Source: Erwinia typographi
GTDB taxonomy: Bacteria > Pseudomonadota > Gammaproteobacteria > Enterobacterales > Enterobacteriaceae
Assembly: GCF_000773975.1 (NCBI RefSeq)
Contig: NZ_JRUQ01000006.1
Span: 124,001 to 188,000 of the forward strand
DNA: 64,000 bases
Direction of reading: 5' to 3'
Shown: in pieces, positions 32,220 to 40,123 of the stretch
Layout: each line of letters begins with the position of its first letter
Numbering within the stretch: the stretch's first letter is position 1
Program-made: the position numbers and the translations under genes
The notes under the pieces: generated by a model
Told to the model about the DNA's origin: nothing
The model's input: the letters and a program-made list of their open reading frames with translations, nothing else
Database searches by the model: none

Positions 32220-32276
32220 TCAATTATTCTCGTAGTCATGGAACAGAAAGGTGGGCTGCGGTTTGTCAGGTTTCAC
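32220..32276 (-). pseudogene. Displaced original 5' end of sbcB
   Basis: Reading from GTG at 32276 gives VKPDKPQPTFLFHDYE followed by two Asn and a stop. The current sbcB gene begins VKDKPVQPTFLFHDYE. Both begin with GTG. The homology ends after the DYE codons, inside the sbcB catalytic motif, which is where the element must have entered. The fragment is only 18 codons and has no function of its own, but it marks the right junction. Confidence 0.8.
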
Positions 32277-32326
32277 TGGCGATATTTCAATTGCTGGGAT
32301 GGCTGGTTAAGGAGCACGGAGGCAAC

Positions 32327-32449
32327 ATGGTAAACCATATTGTTGATGTCATGAAGCCTAAACCGGGCTTGCTGATTTTTGGTTGTCGCCAGGCAAATCA
32401 CCACCGGGGGCATCTGCTAAAACAGCAAGGCAGTATTAAACCTATTTAG
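32327..32449 (+). CDS. Possible 40-codon small protein
   Basis: An ATG at 32327 is preceded by GGAGG with 4-base spacing, a strong ribosome site. The peptide begins MVNHIVDVMKPKPGLLIFG and is rich in His, Gln and Lys near the end. I know no homologue. It lies in the 270-base gap between the sbcB relic and dacD, where regulatory sequence is also expected. Confidence 0.25.
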   Translation: MVNHIVDVMKPKPGLLIFGCRQANHHRGHLLKQQGSIKPI

Positions 32450-32550
32450 CTGAAAATTAATATTTTCTTGCAATTTTTTGACGCGCACCATCGCAGAAAT
32501 CCGTAACAATGGCTGGTTTTTTTACACAGCAGATTATTGAGGGTGTTCCG

Positions 32551-33720
32551 TTGAAGAAGCGTCAGCTTATAAGTAGTAGTGTGATTCTGGCCGTTGCCCT
32601 GGTGGCGCATGCCGATGACAATCCGTTAGCTTTTCCCGTCACGCCGCCCAGTATAGACGCCGCGTCCTGGGTGCTGATGGATGCCACCACCGGGCAGGTG
32701 TTGACCGAGGGAAATGCCGATCAGCGCCGTAATCCGGCCAGCCTCACCAAGCTGATGACGGGCTATGTGGTTGACCGGGCGATCGATGCTAAGCGCATTA
32801 CTCGTGACGATATGGTAACCGTAGGGAAAGACGCCTGGGCTGCCGGAAATCCGGTATTTAAAGGCTCTTCGCTGATGTTCCTGAAGCCTGGCGAGAAGGT
32901 GTCGGTGCGCGATCTCAGCCGTGGCGTGATCATTGATTCTGGTAACGATGCCTGTGTGGCGCTGGCCGATTACGTCGCCGGCAGCCAGGCCGCCTTTGTT
33001 GAGCAAATGAATCAGTACGTGACGAAGTTAGGTCTGACCAATACCCATTTTGAAACGGTGCACGGTCTCGACGCGCCAGGTCAGTACACCACGGCAGGCG
33101 ATCTGGCTAAACTTTCCCGGGCTATTATTTCCGGAGAGCCGGATTTCTATCAGATGTACAGCGAGAAATCCCTTAGCTGGAATGGCATCACCCAGCAGAA
33201 TCGTAACGGTTTGTTATGGGATAAAACCCTGCGGGTGGACGGACTGAAGACGGGCCATACTGAGAGCGCCGGTTTTAATATTATCGCCTCCAGCGTGGAC
33301 GGCCAGCGCCGCCTGATTGCGGTGATTATGGGCGGAAAGAGTTCTAAAGGAAGGGAAGAGCAGGCGCGCAAATTGTTAATCTGGGGCCAGAACAATTTCG
33401 ACACCGTGCAGCTGTTCCATGCCGGTAAAGAGATTGGCCATGAAACGGTGTGGTACGGCAGTCCTCATCAGGTCTCGGTCGGCAGCGACAAAGATGTCTA
33501 TCTCTCTTTGCCGCGCGACGAGGTGAAGAAGATCAAAGCCAAATACGTCATCGATCGCAAAAACCTGGAAGCCCCGCTCAAGGAGCATGAGCAGGTAGGC
33601 GCTATCCAACTGGTTGACGGAGATAAGCAGCTGGCAACTTACCCACTGGTTGCCCTACAGCCCGTCAACGAAGCGGGCGTGTTCACCCGGATTCAGGATT
33701 ATCTGAAGCTGAAGCTGTGA
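32551..33720 (+). CDS. dacD: D-alanyl-D-alanine carboxypeptidase DacD (PBP6b)
   Basis: A penicillin-binding peptidase S11 (389 residues; E. coli DacD 388) that trims peptidoglycan stem pentapeptides in the periplasm. A signal peptide covers residues 1 to about 21. Catalytic motifs are intact: Ser64-x-x-Lys67 in NPASLTK, SGN in DSGNDACVAL, and KTG in LKTGHT. The C-terminal beta domain and an amphipathic end (YLKLKL) for membrane association are present. The TTG at 32551 is chosen because GAGGG lies 7 bases before it; an ATG 14 codons upstream has no ribosome site. Confidence 0.95.
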   Translation: MKKRQLISSSVILAVALVAHADDNPLAFPVTPPSIDAASWVLMDATTGQVLTEGNADQRRNPASLTKLMTGYVVDRAIDAKRITRDDMVTVGKDAWAAGNPVFKGSSLMFLKPGEKVSVRDLSRGVIIDSGNDACVALADYVAGSQAAFVEQMNQYVTKLGLTNTHFETVHGLDAPGQYTTAGDLAKLSRAIISGEPDFYQMYSEKSLSWNGITQQNRNGLLWDKTLRVDGLKTGHTESAGFNIIASSVDGQRRLIAVIMGGKSSKGREEQARKLLIWGQNNFDTVQLFHAGKEIGHETVWYGSPHQVSVGSDKDVYLSLPRDEVKKIKAKYVIDRKNLEAPLKEHEQVGAIQLVDGDKQLATYPLVALQPVNEAGVFTRIQDYLKLKL

Positions 33721-33728
33721 GTCATAAG

Positions 33729-33749
33729 GGCGACCCGCAAAGGGTCGCC
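33729..33749 (+). terminator. Hairpin after dacD
   Basis: An 8-bp stem GGCGACCC / GGGTCGCC with loop GCAAA, 9 bases after the dacD stop. There is no T-run, so efficiency is uncertain. Confidence 0.5.
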
Positions 33750-33874
33750 TGCCGCCCGTATTGATTTACTTTCTCCTGTCCGACCAGCTCTTCAGACAAA
33801 ATAAGTCTGTTTTGCAGGCTGGCTCGCAAAACATCATTATTGCCGCTTTTCTACTCGATCAATCTACCCTTTAA

Positions 33875-33890
33875 CTGTATGTTTAACCAG
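33875..33890 (+). promoter_or_regulatory. LexA box-like site upstream of sbmC
   Basis: CTGTATGTTTAACCAG fits the LexA pattern CTGT-N8-ACAG except for one base in the right half. It lies 24 bases before the sbmC start. sbmC is known as an SOS gene in E. coli, which supports the assignment. Confidence 0.55.
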
Positions 33891-33913
33891 TCATCAGCAA
33901 AAGGAGCAGAAAG

Positions 33914-34381
33914 ATGAATGTAGAAATTCAGCAGCGTGAAGCCAGTAAAATTGCCGGTTTTCATCTCGTCGGCCCCTGGGAGGTTACCGCTCCGGAGGGC
34001 TTCGCTAAGCTCGTTGCCTGGACCACAAAGCACCAGTTGATTGGGCCGTGGATGGCGGTTTACCACGGCAATCCACAGGTGGTGCCTGCGCAGCAACTGG
34101 AAATTCAAACCGTGATTGGCGTGCCGACAGATTTCGAACTGCCTGAAGAGAGTGAAGGGGTGAGCCTTGATGAGCTGGCGGCGGGCACCTACGCCAGGGC
34201 GTTGGTCCATGTCAGCGACGGAGACTTCGCGAAACCCTGGATCGCCCTGTTCAGCGAGTGGCTGCCTGACAGCGGCTATACGCTGGCCGAAGGCCCCTGC
34301 TTTGATAACTACCTGAATGACGGTTCACAGAGTGGTGAATGGGATATCGAGCTGTATATTCCGGTTAATAAGGCTGAGTAG
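33914..34381 (+). CDS. sbmC: DNA gyrase inhibitor SbmC (GyrI)
   Basis: A 155-residue GyrI-like (effector-binding fold) protein. It resembles E. coli SbmC (157 residues): MNVEIQQREASKIAGFHLVGPWE at the start and FAKPWIALF in the middle. SbmC modulates DNA gyrase and protects against gyrase toxins such as microcin B17. AAGGAGCAGAAAG precedes the start. It follows dacD, as in E. coli, and carries a LexA-like box. Confidence 0.93.
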   Translation: MNVEIQQREASKIAGFHLVGPWEVTAPEGFAKLVAWTTKHQLIGPWMAVYHGNPQVVPAQQLEIQTVIGVPTDFELPEESEGVSLDELAAGTYARALVHVSDGDFAKPWIALFSEWLPDSGYTLAEGPCFDNYLNDGSQSGEWDIELYIPVNKAE

Positions 34382-34427
34382 CGCTGCGGTGAAGGGATTT
34401 TTGCTGCATCAGGCCGCTAATGAAAGT

Positions 34428-34453
34428 CTCCCTCTCCGGGAACGGAGAGGGAG
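34428..34453. terminator. Hairpin between convergent sbmC and cytochrome c genes
   Basis: An 11-bp perfect stem CTCCCTCTCCG / CGGAGAGGGAG with a GGAA tetraloop. No T-run on either strand; position between convergent genes suggests termination. Confidence 0.5.
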
Positions 34454-34533
34454 GAAACCGCGTGAAACCTCTCACGCCGCTTCTTTTCAGGCTATGCTAG
34501 CGGCGCTCGCTGGGCGACTTTCAGGTAGTAAAG

Positions 34534-35760
34534 CTACTTATGCAGCTCTTCCTTCAGCTCTTTAACCTCGCTGGCGCTAACCGGTGCCGCCGCGTTACCC
34601 CAACTGTTGCGAACGTAGGTGATGACGTCCGCCATCTCCTCATCGTTCAGGGTTCCGGCAAAGGACGGCATGGCAGGCGCCGTTGGACGGCTATCCGTAT
34701 CCACGCCACGGCTTCCCGCCGCCACGACGTGAATCATTGACGTGGCGTCAGGCGCGTTCACCAGCGGGTTGTTTGCCAGCTGTGGGAAGATGTTTTTGCC
34801 GCCCTGGCCCTGAGGCGCATGGCAGGCTGAACATTTGGCTTCGTAAAGGGTTGCGCCGGTTTTCATCCTGCTGTCGTCAGCCGTCAGCGGGGCCGGTTTG
34901 TCGCCAGCCTGCTTTGGCGTCGCCTTCAGGTAGGTGGCAACCGCCTGCAGATCCTCATCGCGCCAGTACTGCGTGGAGTTTTTCACCGCGTCAGCCATCG
35001 GCCCGGAGGCGATGTCATAGCGGTTTACGCCCGTGCGCAGATAGCTGACAATATCTTCCTGCGTCCATTTACCCAGACCGGTATGCTCGTCGCTGGTCAG
35101 ATTGGGCGCCCACCAGCCTTCGACCACCGCACCAGAGATAAACTGGCTGCTCTTATCGCCGCCAAGAATATTTTTCGGCGTGTGGCAGGTGCCGCAGTGA
35201 CCCAGCCCCTCAACCAGATAAGCGCCGCGGTTCCATTCGGCCGACTTGCTCATATCCGGCTTGAATTCTCCCCGATCGAAGTTCATCCAGTTCCAGACAA
35301 TCAGGCTGGTGCGAACGTTGAAAGGGAAGGGCAGCTGGTTAGATTCCACTTGCTGATGAATCGGCTGGAGGCTTTGCAGATAAGCCCATAAATCGGCGTT
35401 ATCCTGGCGAGAAACTTTGGTATAGGCGGTAAACGGCATTGCGCCATACAGCCGCTTGCCGCCGTGGCCCACTCCTTCCGACATCGCCCGCTGGAAATCA
35501 TCAAAACTCCAGTTGCCAATACCGGTATCGCGGTCAGGGGTGATGTTGGCGCCCAGCAGCGCGCCAAAAGGCGTGTTCAGCCGAACGCCGCCGGCAAACG
35601 GTTTCTTCGGATCGACGGTATGGCAGGCCGTACAGTCGCCGAGGGTGGCTATGTAGCGCCCGCGTGCAATCTGATCGTATTCAGGCTGCGCCCAGGCTAC
35701 TGATGCGCTGAGCGCGGAGAGTGAAATCGCAGCGAGTGCGTAAAGCGTGCGCTTTTTCAT
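34534..35760 (-). CDS. Gluconate/sugar dehydrogenase cytochrome c subunit (tri-heme)
   Basis: A 408-residue exported cytochrome with a signal peptide (residues 1-24, ending AWA) and three CxxCH heme sites at 43-47, 189-193 and 310-314. This is the electron-transfer subunit of flavin-dependent gluconate, 2-ketogluconate or sorbitol dehydrogenases. It passes electrons from the flavoprotein to ubiquinone on the periplasmic face. The start overlaps the flavoprotein stop by 4 bases; it is the last gene of the three-gene operon. Confidence 0.92.
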   Translation of the reverse strand: MKKRTLYALAAISLSALSASVAWAQPEYDQIARGRYIATLGDCTACHTVDPKKPFAGGVRLNTPFGALLGANITPDRDTGIGNWSFDDFQRAMSEGVGHGGKRLYGAMPFTAYTKVSRQDNADLWAYLQSLQPIHQQVESNQLPFPFNVRTSLIVWNWMNFDRGEFKPDMSKSAEWNRGAYLVEGLGHCGTCHTPKNILGGDKSSQFISGAVVEGWWAPNLTSDEHTGLGKWTQEDIVSYLRTGVNRYDIASGPMADAVKNSTQYWRDEDLQAVATYLKATPKQAGDKPAPLTADDSRMKTGATLYEAKCSACHAPQGQGGKNIFPQLANNPLVNAPDATSMIHVVAAGSRGVDTDSRPTAPAMPSFAGTLNDEEMADVITYVRNSWGNAAAPVSASEVKELKEELHK

Positions 35761-37523
35761 GCGGTAATCATCTCCCCTGGACGCTTCAGATAGTGCTGGC
35801 GGATGTCGTGTGCGGCCTTAAAGGCCAGCGCGCCAACGGTGCCGGTTGGGTTATAGCCTGGGTTTTGCGGGAAGGCGGAGGCGCCTACCACAAACAGGTT
35901 TGGCACATCCCACACCTGTAAATGTTTGTTGACCGAGCTGTTGGAAGGATCGGCACCCATAACGAAGCCGCCGCAGACATGTGAGGACTGGTAAGGCACG
36001 CTGTTCCAGTGTCCGCTGGTTGGTTTAGCCACCAGCTGGCGCGGGTTCATGTTTTTAGCGATTTCCGCTACTTTTCCGGTGCAGTACTGCGCCATCCGCA
36101 GGTCATTTTCCGGGAAGTCAAAGGTGATGCGCAGCAAAGGACGGCCGAGCGGATCTTTGTAATTCGGGTCCAGCGACAGGTAGTTCGTGCGCTGCGTATA
36201 GCTGCTGGCCTCGCAGCCGATCGACATGGTGCTGAGGTAGTTTTTTACCGTGGCCTGCTTCCACGCCGAGCCCCATTTGGGCGTGCCTGGTGGAACCGGG
36301 CGGCTGTTGATCGGCGCGGCGCCGATTGGCGTAACGCGAATGCTGCCGCCGCCGAAGAAGCCGAGGCCGCTGTGGTCAAAGTTATCGTTGTTGAAATCAT
36401 CGATGCCCATGCCGACGGCGCCGGCCCCGATAAACGGATTGAAGTTTTTGTCGTCAAAGAACAGCGTCACGCCGTTAGCCGTCTGGTAAGCATAGTTACG
36501 GCCAGTCGTGCCGGTATTGGTGAGCGGATCGTAGGCTTTGCCAATGTTGGAGAGCAGCATCAGGCGCACATTTTCGAAGGTGTAGGCCGCGACGATCACC
36601 AGATCGGCAGGCTGTTCCCACTCGTCGCCGCTGGAGTCCATATAGGTTACGCCGGTGGCTTTTTTGCCGCTGGAATCGGTCAGTACCTTGAGTACTTCAC
36701 AGCTGGTTTGTGCGGTGAAGTTGGGTTTACGCATCAGGGCTGGCAGCACGGTGGTAATGGCGCTGGCCTTCGAGTAGTTGGCGCAGCCGTAGTTAGTGCA
36801 GTAGCCGCAGAAGGTGCAGGGGCCCATAGTGACGCCGTACGGGTTGGTATAGGCCTCTGAAACCAGCGAGGAAGGGACGGCAAAGGCGTTATAGCCCATG
36901 TTGCGCGCCGCTTCGGCAAACAGCGTCGGTCCGTAGGGCTGCTTCATGGGCGGAGTAGGGTACTCGCCGGATCGGGAGCCCTCAAACTGGTTGCCGCCTT
37001 CCTGCTTAACGCCGTTGAGGACGCCCGCCTTCCCGGAGGTACCAGCCACGCGCTCGAACTGCATATAGTGCTTTTCGATCTCATCCCACTCCATCCCCCA
37101 GTCCTGTAAAGACAGATCGGAAGAGATAGCGTTAGCGCCGTAGCGCTCGGTCAGGTGGCTGCGTAAGCGAAACTCTTCGGGCTGGAAGCGGAAGGTAATC
37201 CCCGCCCAGTGGTTGCCCGCGCCGCCAGTGCCGTTGCCGGGGTGGAACGATCCCCAACTGCGCATTGGCAGGGCAGTCTGTGAAGGATTATTACGCATGG
37301 TGCAGGTGTTCTGGCGGGTGCGCAGCATCAGCTCTTCGCGCTGAACGTAGCGCAGCTCGTCGGTAATGGTCGCCACGTTAAAGTCGCGGGCGGTATCACG
37401 CCACGGGCCACGTTCGATGCCGACCACGCTCAGCCCTTCGTCCGCCAGCTCATTGGCGATAATAGAACCGGCCCAGCCGAGACCAATTACCACCACGTCA
37501 GTTTTAGGCAATTTCTTCGCCAT
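35757..37523 (-). CDS. Gluconate 2-dehydrogenase-type flavoprotein (GMC family)
   Basis: A 588-residue GMC oxidoreductase. The FAD loop GLGWAG is in DVVVIGLGWAGSIIANEL near the N-terminus. CTFCGYCTNYGC is a cysteine cluster typical of this subunit family, which may hold a [3Fe-4S] centre. The C-terminal HVCGGFVMG and NPGYNPTGTVGALAF close the flavin site. No signal peptide is seen; export by piggy-back with the Tat-targeted gamma subunit is expected. Start at 37523 follows AGGATCCTGAC and lies one base after the gamma stop. The substrate may be gluconate, 2-ketogluconate or a polyol. Confidence 0.9.
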   Translation of the reverse strand: MAKKLPKTDVVVIGLGWAGSIIANELADEGLSVVGIERGPWRDTARDFNVATITDELRYVQREELMLRTRQNTCTMRNNPSQTALPMRSWGSFHPGNGTGGAGNHWAGITFRFQPEEFRLRSHLTERYGANAISSDLSLQDWGMEWDEIEKHYMQFERVAGTSGKAGVLNGVKQEGGNQFEGSRSGEYPTPPMKQPYGPTLFAEAARNMGYNAFAVPSSLVSEAYTNPYGVTMGPCTFCGYCTNYGCANYSKASAITTVLPALMRKPNFTAQTSCEVLKVLTDSSGKKATGVTYMDSSGDEWEQPADLVIVAAYTFENVRLMLLSNIGKAYDPLTNTGTTGRNYAYQTANGVTLFFDDKNFNPFIGAGAVGMGIDDFNNDNFDHSGLGFFGGGSIRVTPIGAAPINSRPVPPGTPKWGSAWKQATVKNYLSTMSIGCEASSYTQRTNYLSLDPNYKDPLGRPLLRITFDFPENDLRMAQYCTGKVAEIAKNMNPRQLVAKPTSGHWNSVPYQSSHVCGGFVMGADPSNSSVNKHLQVWDVPNLFVVGASAFPQNPGYNPTGTVGALAFKAAHDIRQHYLKRPGEMITA

Positions 37524-37524
37524 G

Positions 37525-38280
37525 TCAGGATCCTTTTTTCTGGGTTGGCAGGTCGGCAATACTCACCGGTGGCAGCTTCAGGTTCTCGTTATGGCGACCG
37601 ATATAATCGCGGTAGTCATAGCGCGCGCCGGGGAAGCCGAGCATTTTCCAGGAGACCATGCCTTTGTTGCCGCCATAAATCGGATCGGCGAAGAAACCTT
37701 CCATCGCGTTGCTCAGCACCTGGGCAAAGAAAGCGGCGCTGTCATAGCCCTCCAGCGCAATGCTGCCGCTTTCCAGGCCCTTAAGCAGCTCGTCCTGCTG
37801 GCTGGCCGTCAGATCCTTAAAGGCTTTTTGCTGAGTGGACTGGCAGTACTTATTCAGCGCGGCTATACCCAGGCGGTAGCGCTGACGGGGAACCAGCGGA
37901 GACTGATCGCCCTGTTCGGGTATGCCCTGCTCAAAAGGACCTTCCATATAGAGCCGTTCAAAGGTGCCGTAAAAACCGTGCAGCTGACGGTCAATAAACA
38001 CCGTACATCCGGCCTCTTTGCCGCCGATGCTCAGTTCATCCGCGGGGATCAGCCGGTCAACGATGGCGTCTATCGTTGCCGCTTCTTCATCGGTGAAAAA
38101 CAGCAGGCCCCCGGCATCAAAGGTTTCAGGGGGATTGTCAGAAAAAGGCGTCCAGCCGGGAGCGCCGGTCAGGGTGACGGCTTTAGCTACGCCGGTAGCG
38201 GTAGCCGCAATCGCCCCGCTCGACCATGTCAAAACCTGCCGCCGGGTAACACCGGGCAGCGTTGGGGTTGGTTTACGCAT
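37525..38280 (-). CDS. Gluconate 2-dehydrogenase-type gamma subunit (Tat signal)
   Basis: A 251-residue small subunit. The start at 38280 gives MRKPTPTLPGVTRRQVLTW, a twin-arginine signal (RRQVL) followed by a hydrophobic stretch; it should carry the complex through the Tat pathway. The body contains FFTDEEAATIDAIVDRLIPAD and DLTASQQDELLKGLE, typical of the gluconate 2-dehydrogenase subunit 3 family. It is the first gene of the operon and is divergent from yeeA across a 219-base region. Confidence 0.9.
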   Translation of the reverse strand: MRKPTPTLPGVTRRQVLTWSSGAIAATATGVAKAVTLTGAPGWTPFSDNPPETFDAGGLLFFTDEEAATIDAIVDRLIPADELSIGGKEAGCTVFIDRQLHGFYGTFERLYMEGPFEQGIPEQGDQSPLVPRQRYRLGIAALNKYCQSTQQKAFKDLTASQQDELLKGLESGSIALEGYDSAAFFAQVLSNAMEGFFADPIYGGNKGMVSWKMLGFPGARYDYRDYIGRHNENLKLPPVSIADLPTQKKGS

Positions 38281-38499
38281 TGAGCTTCCTATTGTTCCAG
38301 TATGTAAAGTTAACGCTAAAATTTGTAAAAATATGAACAAGCTAACAGTATTGTGTATATCGCATGTTGCCGTTTTGTTAATTAGTGTTATTCCTTAAAA
38401 AATGTAAGGAATCCCGTCAGTAAAAATAGTGCAGAATCAATGACGGCGCTTTTTTTGATGGGTATGATGCCCAGCTTAATTTGCCGTCAGGAGATCCTT

Positions 38500-39558
38500 G
38501 TGCGCCCGGACAAGCCGCTATCGGCCTTCGAATTCACTCTCTATCGCAATTACCGCACGGTGCATGGTGTCCGCATTGCGCTGGCTTTTGTGCTGACCTT
38601 TCTGCTGGTCCGGCTGTCGAATATCCCTGAGGGGAGCTGGCCGCTGATCACGCTGATCGTGGTCATGGGACCGATCTCTTTTTGGGGTAACGTTTTTCCA
38701 CGGGCGGGGCAGCGCATCGGCGGCACTATCTTCGGTTCCGTCTCGGGGCTTATTGCGCTCAAGCTTGAACTTCTCTCCCTGCCGGTGATGCTGGTCTGGT
38801 GTCTTGGCGTCATGTTCCTGTGTGGTTTTCTGACGCTGGGAAAACAACCCTATATGGCGTTGCTGATCGGCGTGACGCTCGCAGTCATCTGCGGCGCGCC
38901 GCCGGGGGATATGGTGACGGCGCTGTGGCGAGGTGGGGATGTGATCCTCGGTTCCCTGCTGGCGCTGCTGTTTACCAGCATCTATCCTCAGAAAGCCTAT
39001 ACTCACTGGCGCATCAAGCTGTCGGACTCTCTGCTGGAAACGGCCAAAATTTATCATGCCGGGTTCTCACCCAACCTGGTGGACAAGCCGCGGCTGACGC
39101 GCCCTTTACAGCGGCTGTTGACCGGCGTGGTGAAAATGCGCGCGCTGATTGAGCCTTCCAGCAAGGAAACTAAAATTCCGCGCTCGGTGTTTGAGGGTAT
39201 CCAGACGCTGAACCGCAATATGGTTTGTACCCTGGAACTGCAGCTGAACGCCTGGTGGAATTCGCGCGAAAGCCACCTGATTATGCTGAATGCCCCGGCG
39301 CTGCGGCGTACCCAGCAGATGACGGAAAACACGCTGCGCGAGCTGTCAAAGGCCATTGTCGAAGGCAATACCGAAAAAATTGCCGCCAACAGCGGCGAGC
39401 TGGCGGACATCAGCCGCGAGCTGCGGCAGCTGATGAATGATGCCAACAGCGATGAACGGGTGGAAACGGCGATCCACGGCTACGTCTGGCTGAGCCTGGA
39501 GATGGCGGGGCAGCTGGAAAGACTCTCGGATCTGATGCGGCTGGTGCTGCGTAAATAG
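38500..39558 (+). CDS. yeeA: FUSC-family inner membrane protein YeeA
   Basis: A 352-residue protein, the same length as E. coli YeeA when started at the GTG at 38500, which follows CAGGAGATCCTT. An in-frame ATG at 38440 has no ribosome site. The N-terminal half has about six hydrophobic segments (for example WPLITLIVVMGPISFWGNV), and the C-terminal half is a cytoplasmic helical domain. FUSC proteins are thought to be efflux-related; YeeA has no proven substrate. It precedes yeeX as in E. coli. Confidence 0.9.
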   Translation: MRPDKPLSAFEFTLYRNYRTVHGVRIALAFVLTFLLVRLSNIPEGSWPLITLIVVMGPISFWGNVFPRAGQRIGGTIFGSVSGLIALKLELLSLPVMLVWCLGVMFLCGFLTLGKQPYMALLIGVTLAVICGAPPGDMVTALWRGGDVILGSLLALLFTSIYPQKAYTHWRIKLSDSLLETAKIYHAGFSPNLVDKPRLTRPLQRLLTGVVKMRALIEPSSKETKIPRSVFEGIQTLNRNMVCTLELQLNAWWNSRESHLIMLNAPALRRTQQMTENTLRELSKAIVEGNTEKIAANSGELADISRELRQLMNDANSDERVETAIHGYVWLSLEMAGQLERLSDLMRLVLRK

Positions 39559-39718
39559 GCGATTTGCAACAACTTACTGCGGGAAATAGCCGTTCGCGGT
39601 AAGATGGACTTCAGTCCGACTCTACAATTTCAAAATTGCCTTCGGCCGCGGTGAGCCGCTAAGCTGAGCGCTACGATAATGACGCCTGCGCAGGCAGGCC
39701 TAAATGAAAGGTGTCTTC

Positions 39719-40039
39719 ATGGAAAATGCAAAGCAATCATTTCAGGACGTGCTGGAGTTCGTGCGGATGTTCCGTCGTAAGAACAAGTTGCAGCGCGAAA
39801 TTCACGATAACGAAAAGAAAATTCGTGATAACCAGAAGCGTGTGTTGCTGCTCGATAACCTCGGCGAATACATCAAACCGGGCATGAGCATAGAAGCCAT
39901 TCAGGAGATCATCAGCAGTATGCGCAGCGACTATGAAGATCGCGTTGATGACTACATCATCAAAAATGCCGATCTGTCGAAAGAGCGTCGCGATCTGTCG
40001 AAAAAACTGAAGGCCATGGGCGAACCAAAGCCTCAGTAA
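39719..40039 (+). CDS. yeeX: DUF496 protein YeeX
   Basis: A 106-residue, highly charged, coiled-coil protein nearly identical in pattern to E. coli Yee[22 protein letters not shown], then [21 protein letters not shown]. The function is unknown; it is cytosolic with no membrane segment. The ATG at 39719 follows AAAGGTGTCTTC. A strong terminator follows. Confidence 0.93.
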   Translation: MENAKQSFQDVLEFVRMFRRKNKLQREIHDNEKKIRDNQKRVLLLDNLGEYIKPGMSIEAIQEIISSMRSDYEDRVDDYIIKNADLSKERRDLSKKLKAMGEPKPQ

Positions 40040-40060
40040 CTTCGCGGCGTTATCACGGCC

Positions 40061-40086
40061 AAAGGGCGATCTGCGATCGCCCTTTT
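40061..40086 (+). terminator. Rho-independent terminator after yeeX
   Basis: An 11-bp stem AAAGGGCGATC / GATCGCCCTTT with a TGC loop runs into five T. It also faces the convergent lacI-like gene ending at 40124. Confidence 0.93.
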
Positions 40087-40123
40087 TGCTTTTTGCCGCT
40101 GGTTAAAATGCGGCGTCCGCTGC

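Larger units (their letters stand above)
30047..32231 (+). mobile_element. Decayed integrative element in the 5' end of sbcB
   Basis: The borders are inferred from two versions of the sbcB start: the current one (30047-30094) and a relic 2.2 kb away (32220-32276), both on the minus strand and sharing the codons for FLFHDYE. A P4-type integrase pseudogene begins 180 bases inside the left border and reads into the element, the usual arrangement. The only intact genes inside are the GH19 protein and its small exported partner. Base composition is visibly more A+T rich than the flanks. The shared core between borders is short (TACGA plus scattered matches), so the exact crossover is uncertain. 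Confidence 0.7.

Noticed and set aside
34428-34453. REP-like element
   Set aside because: A single G+C-rich inverted repeat without the REP consensus or a second copy; better treated as a hairpin between convergent genes.
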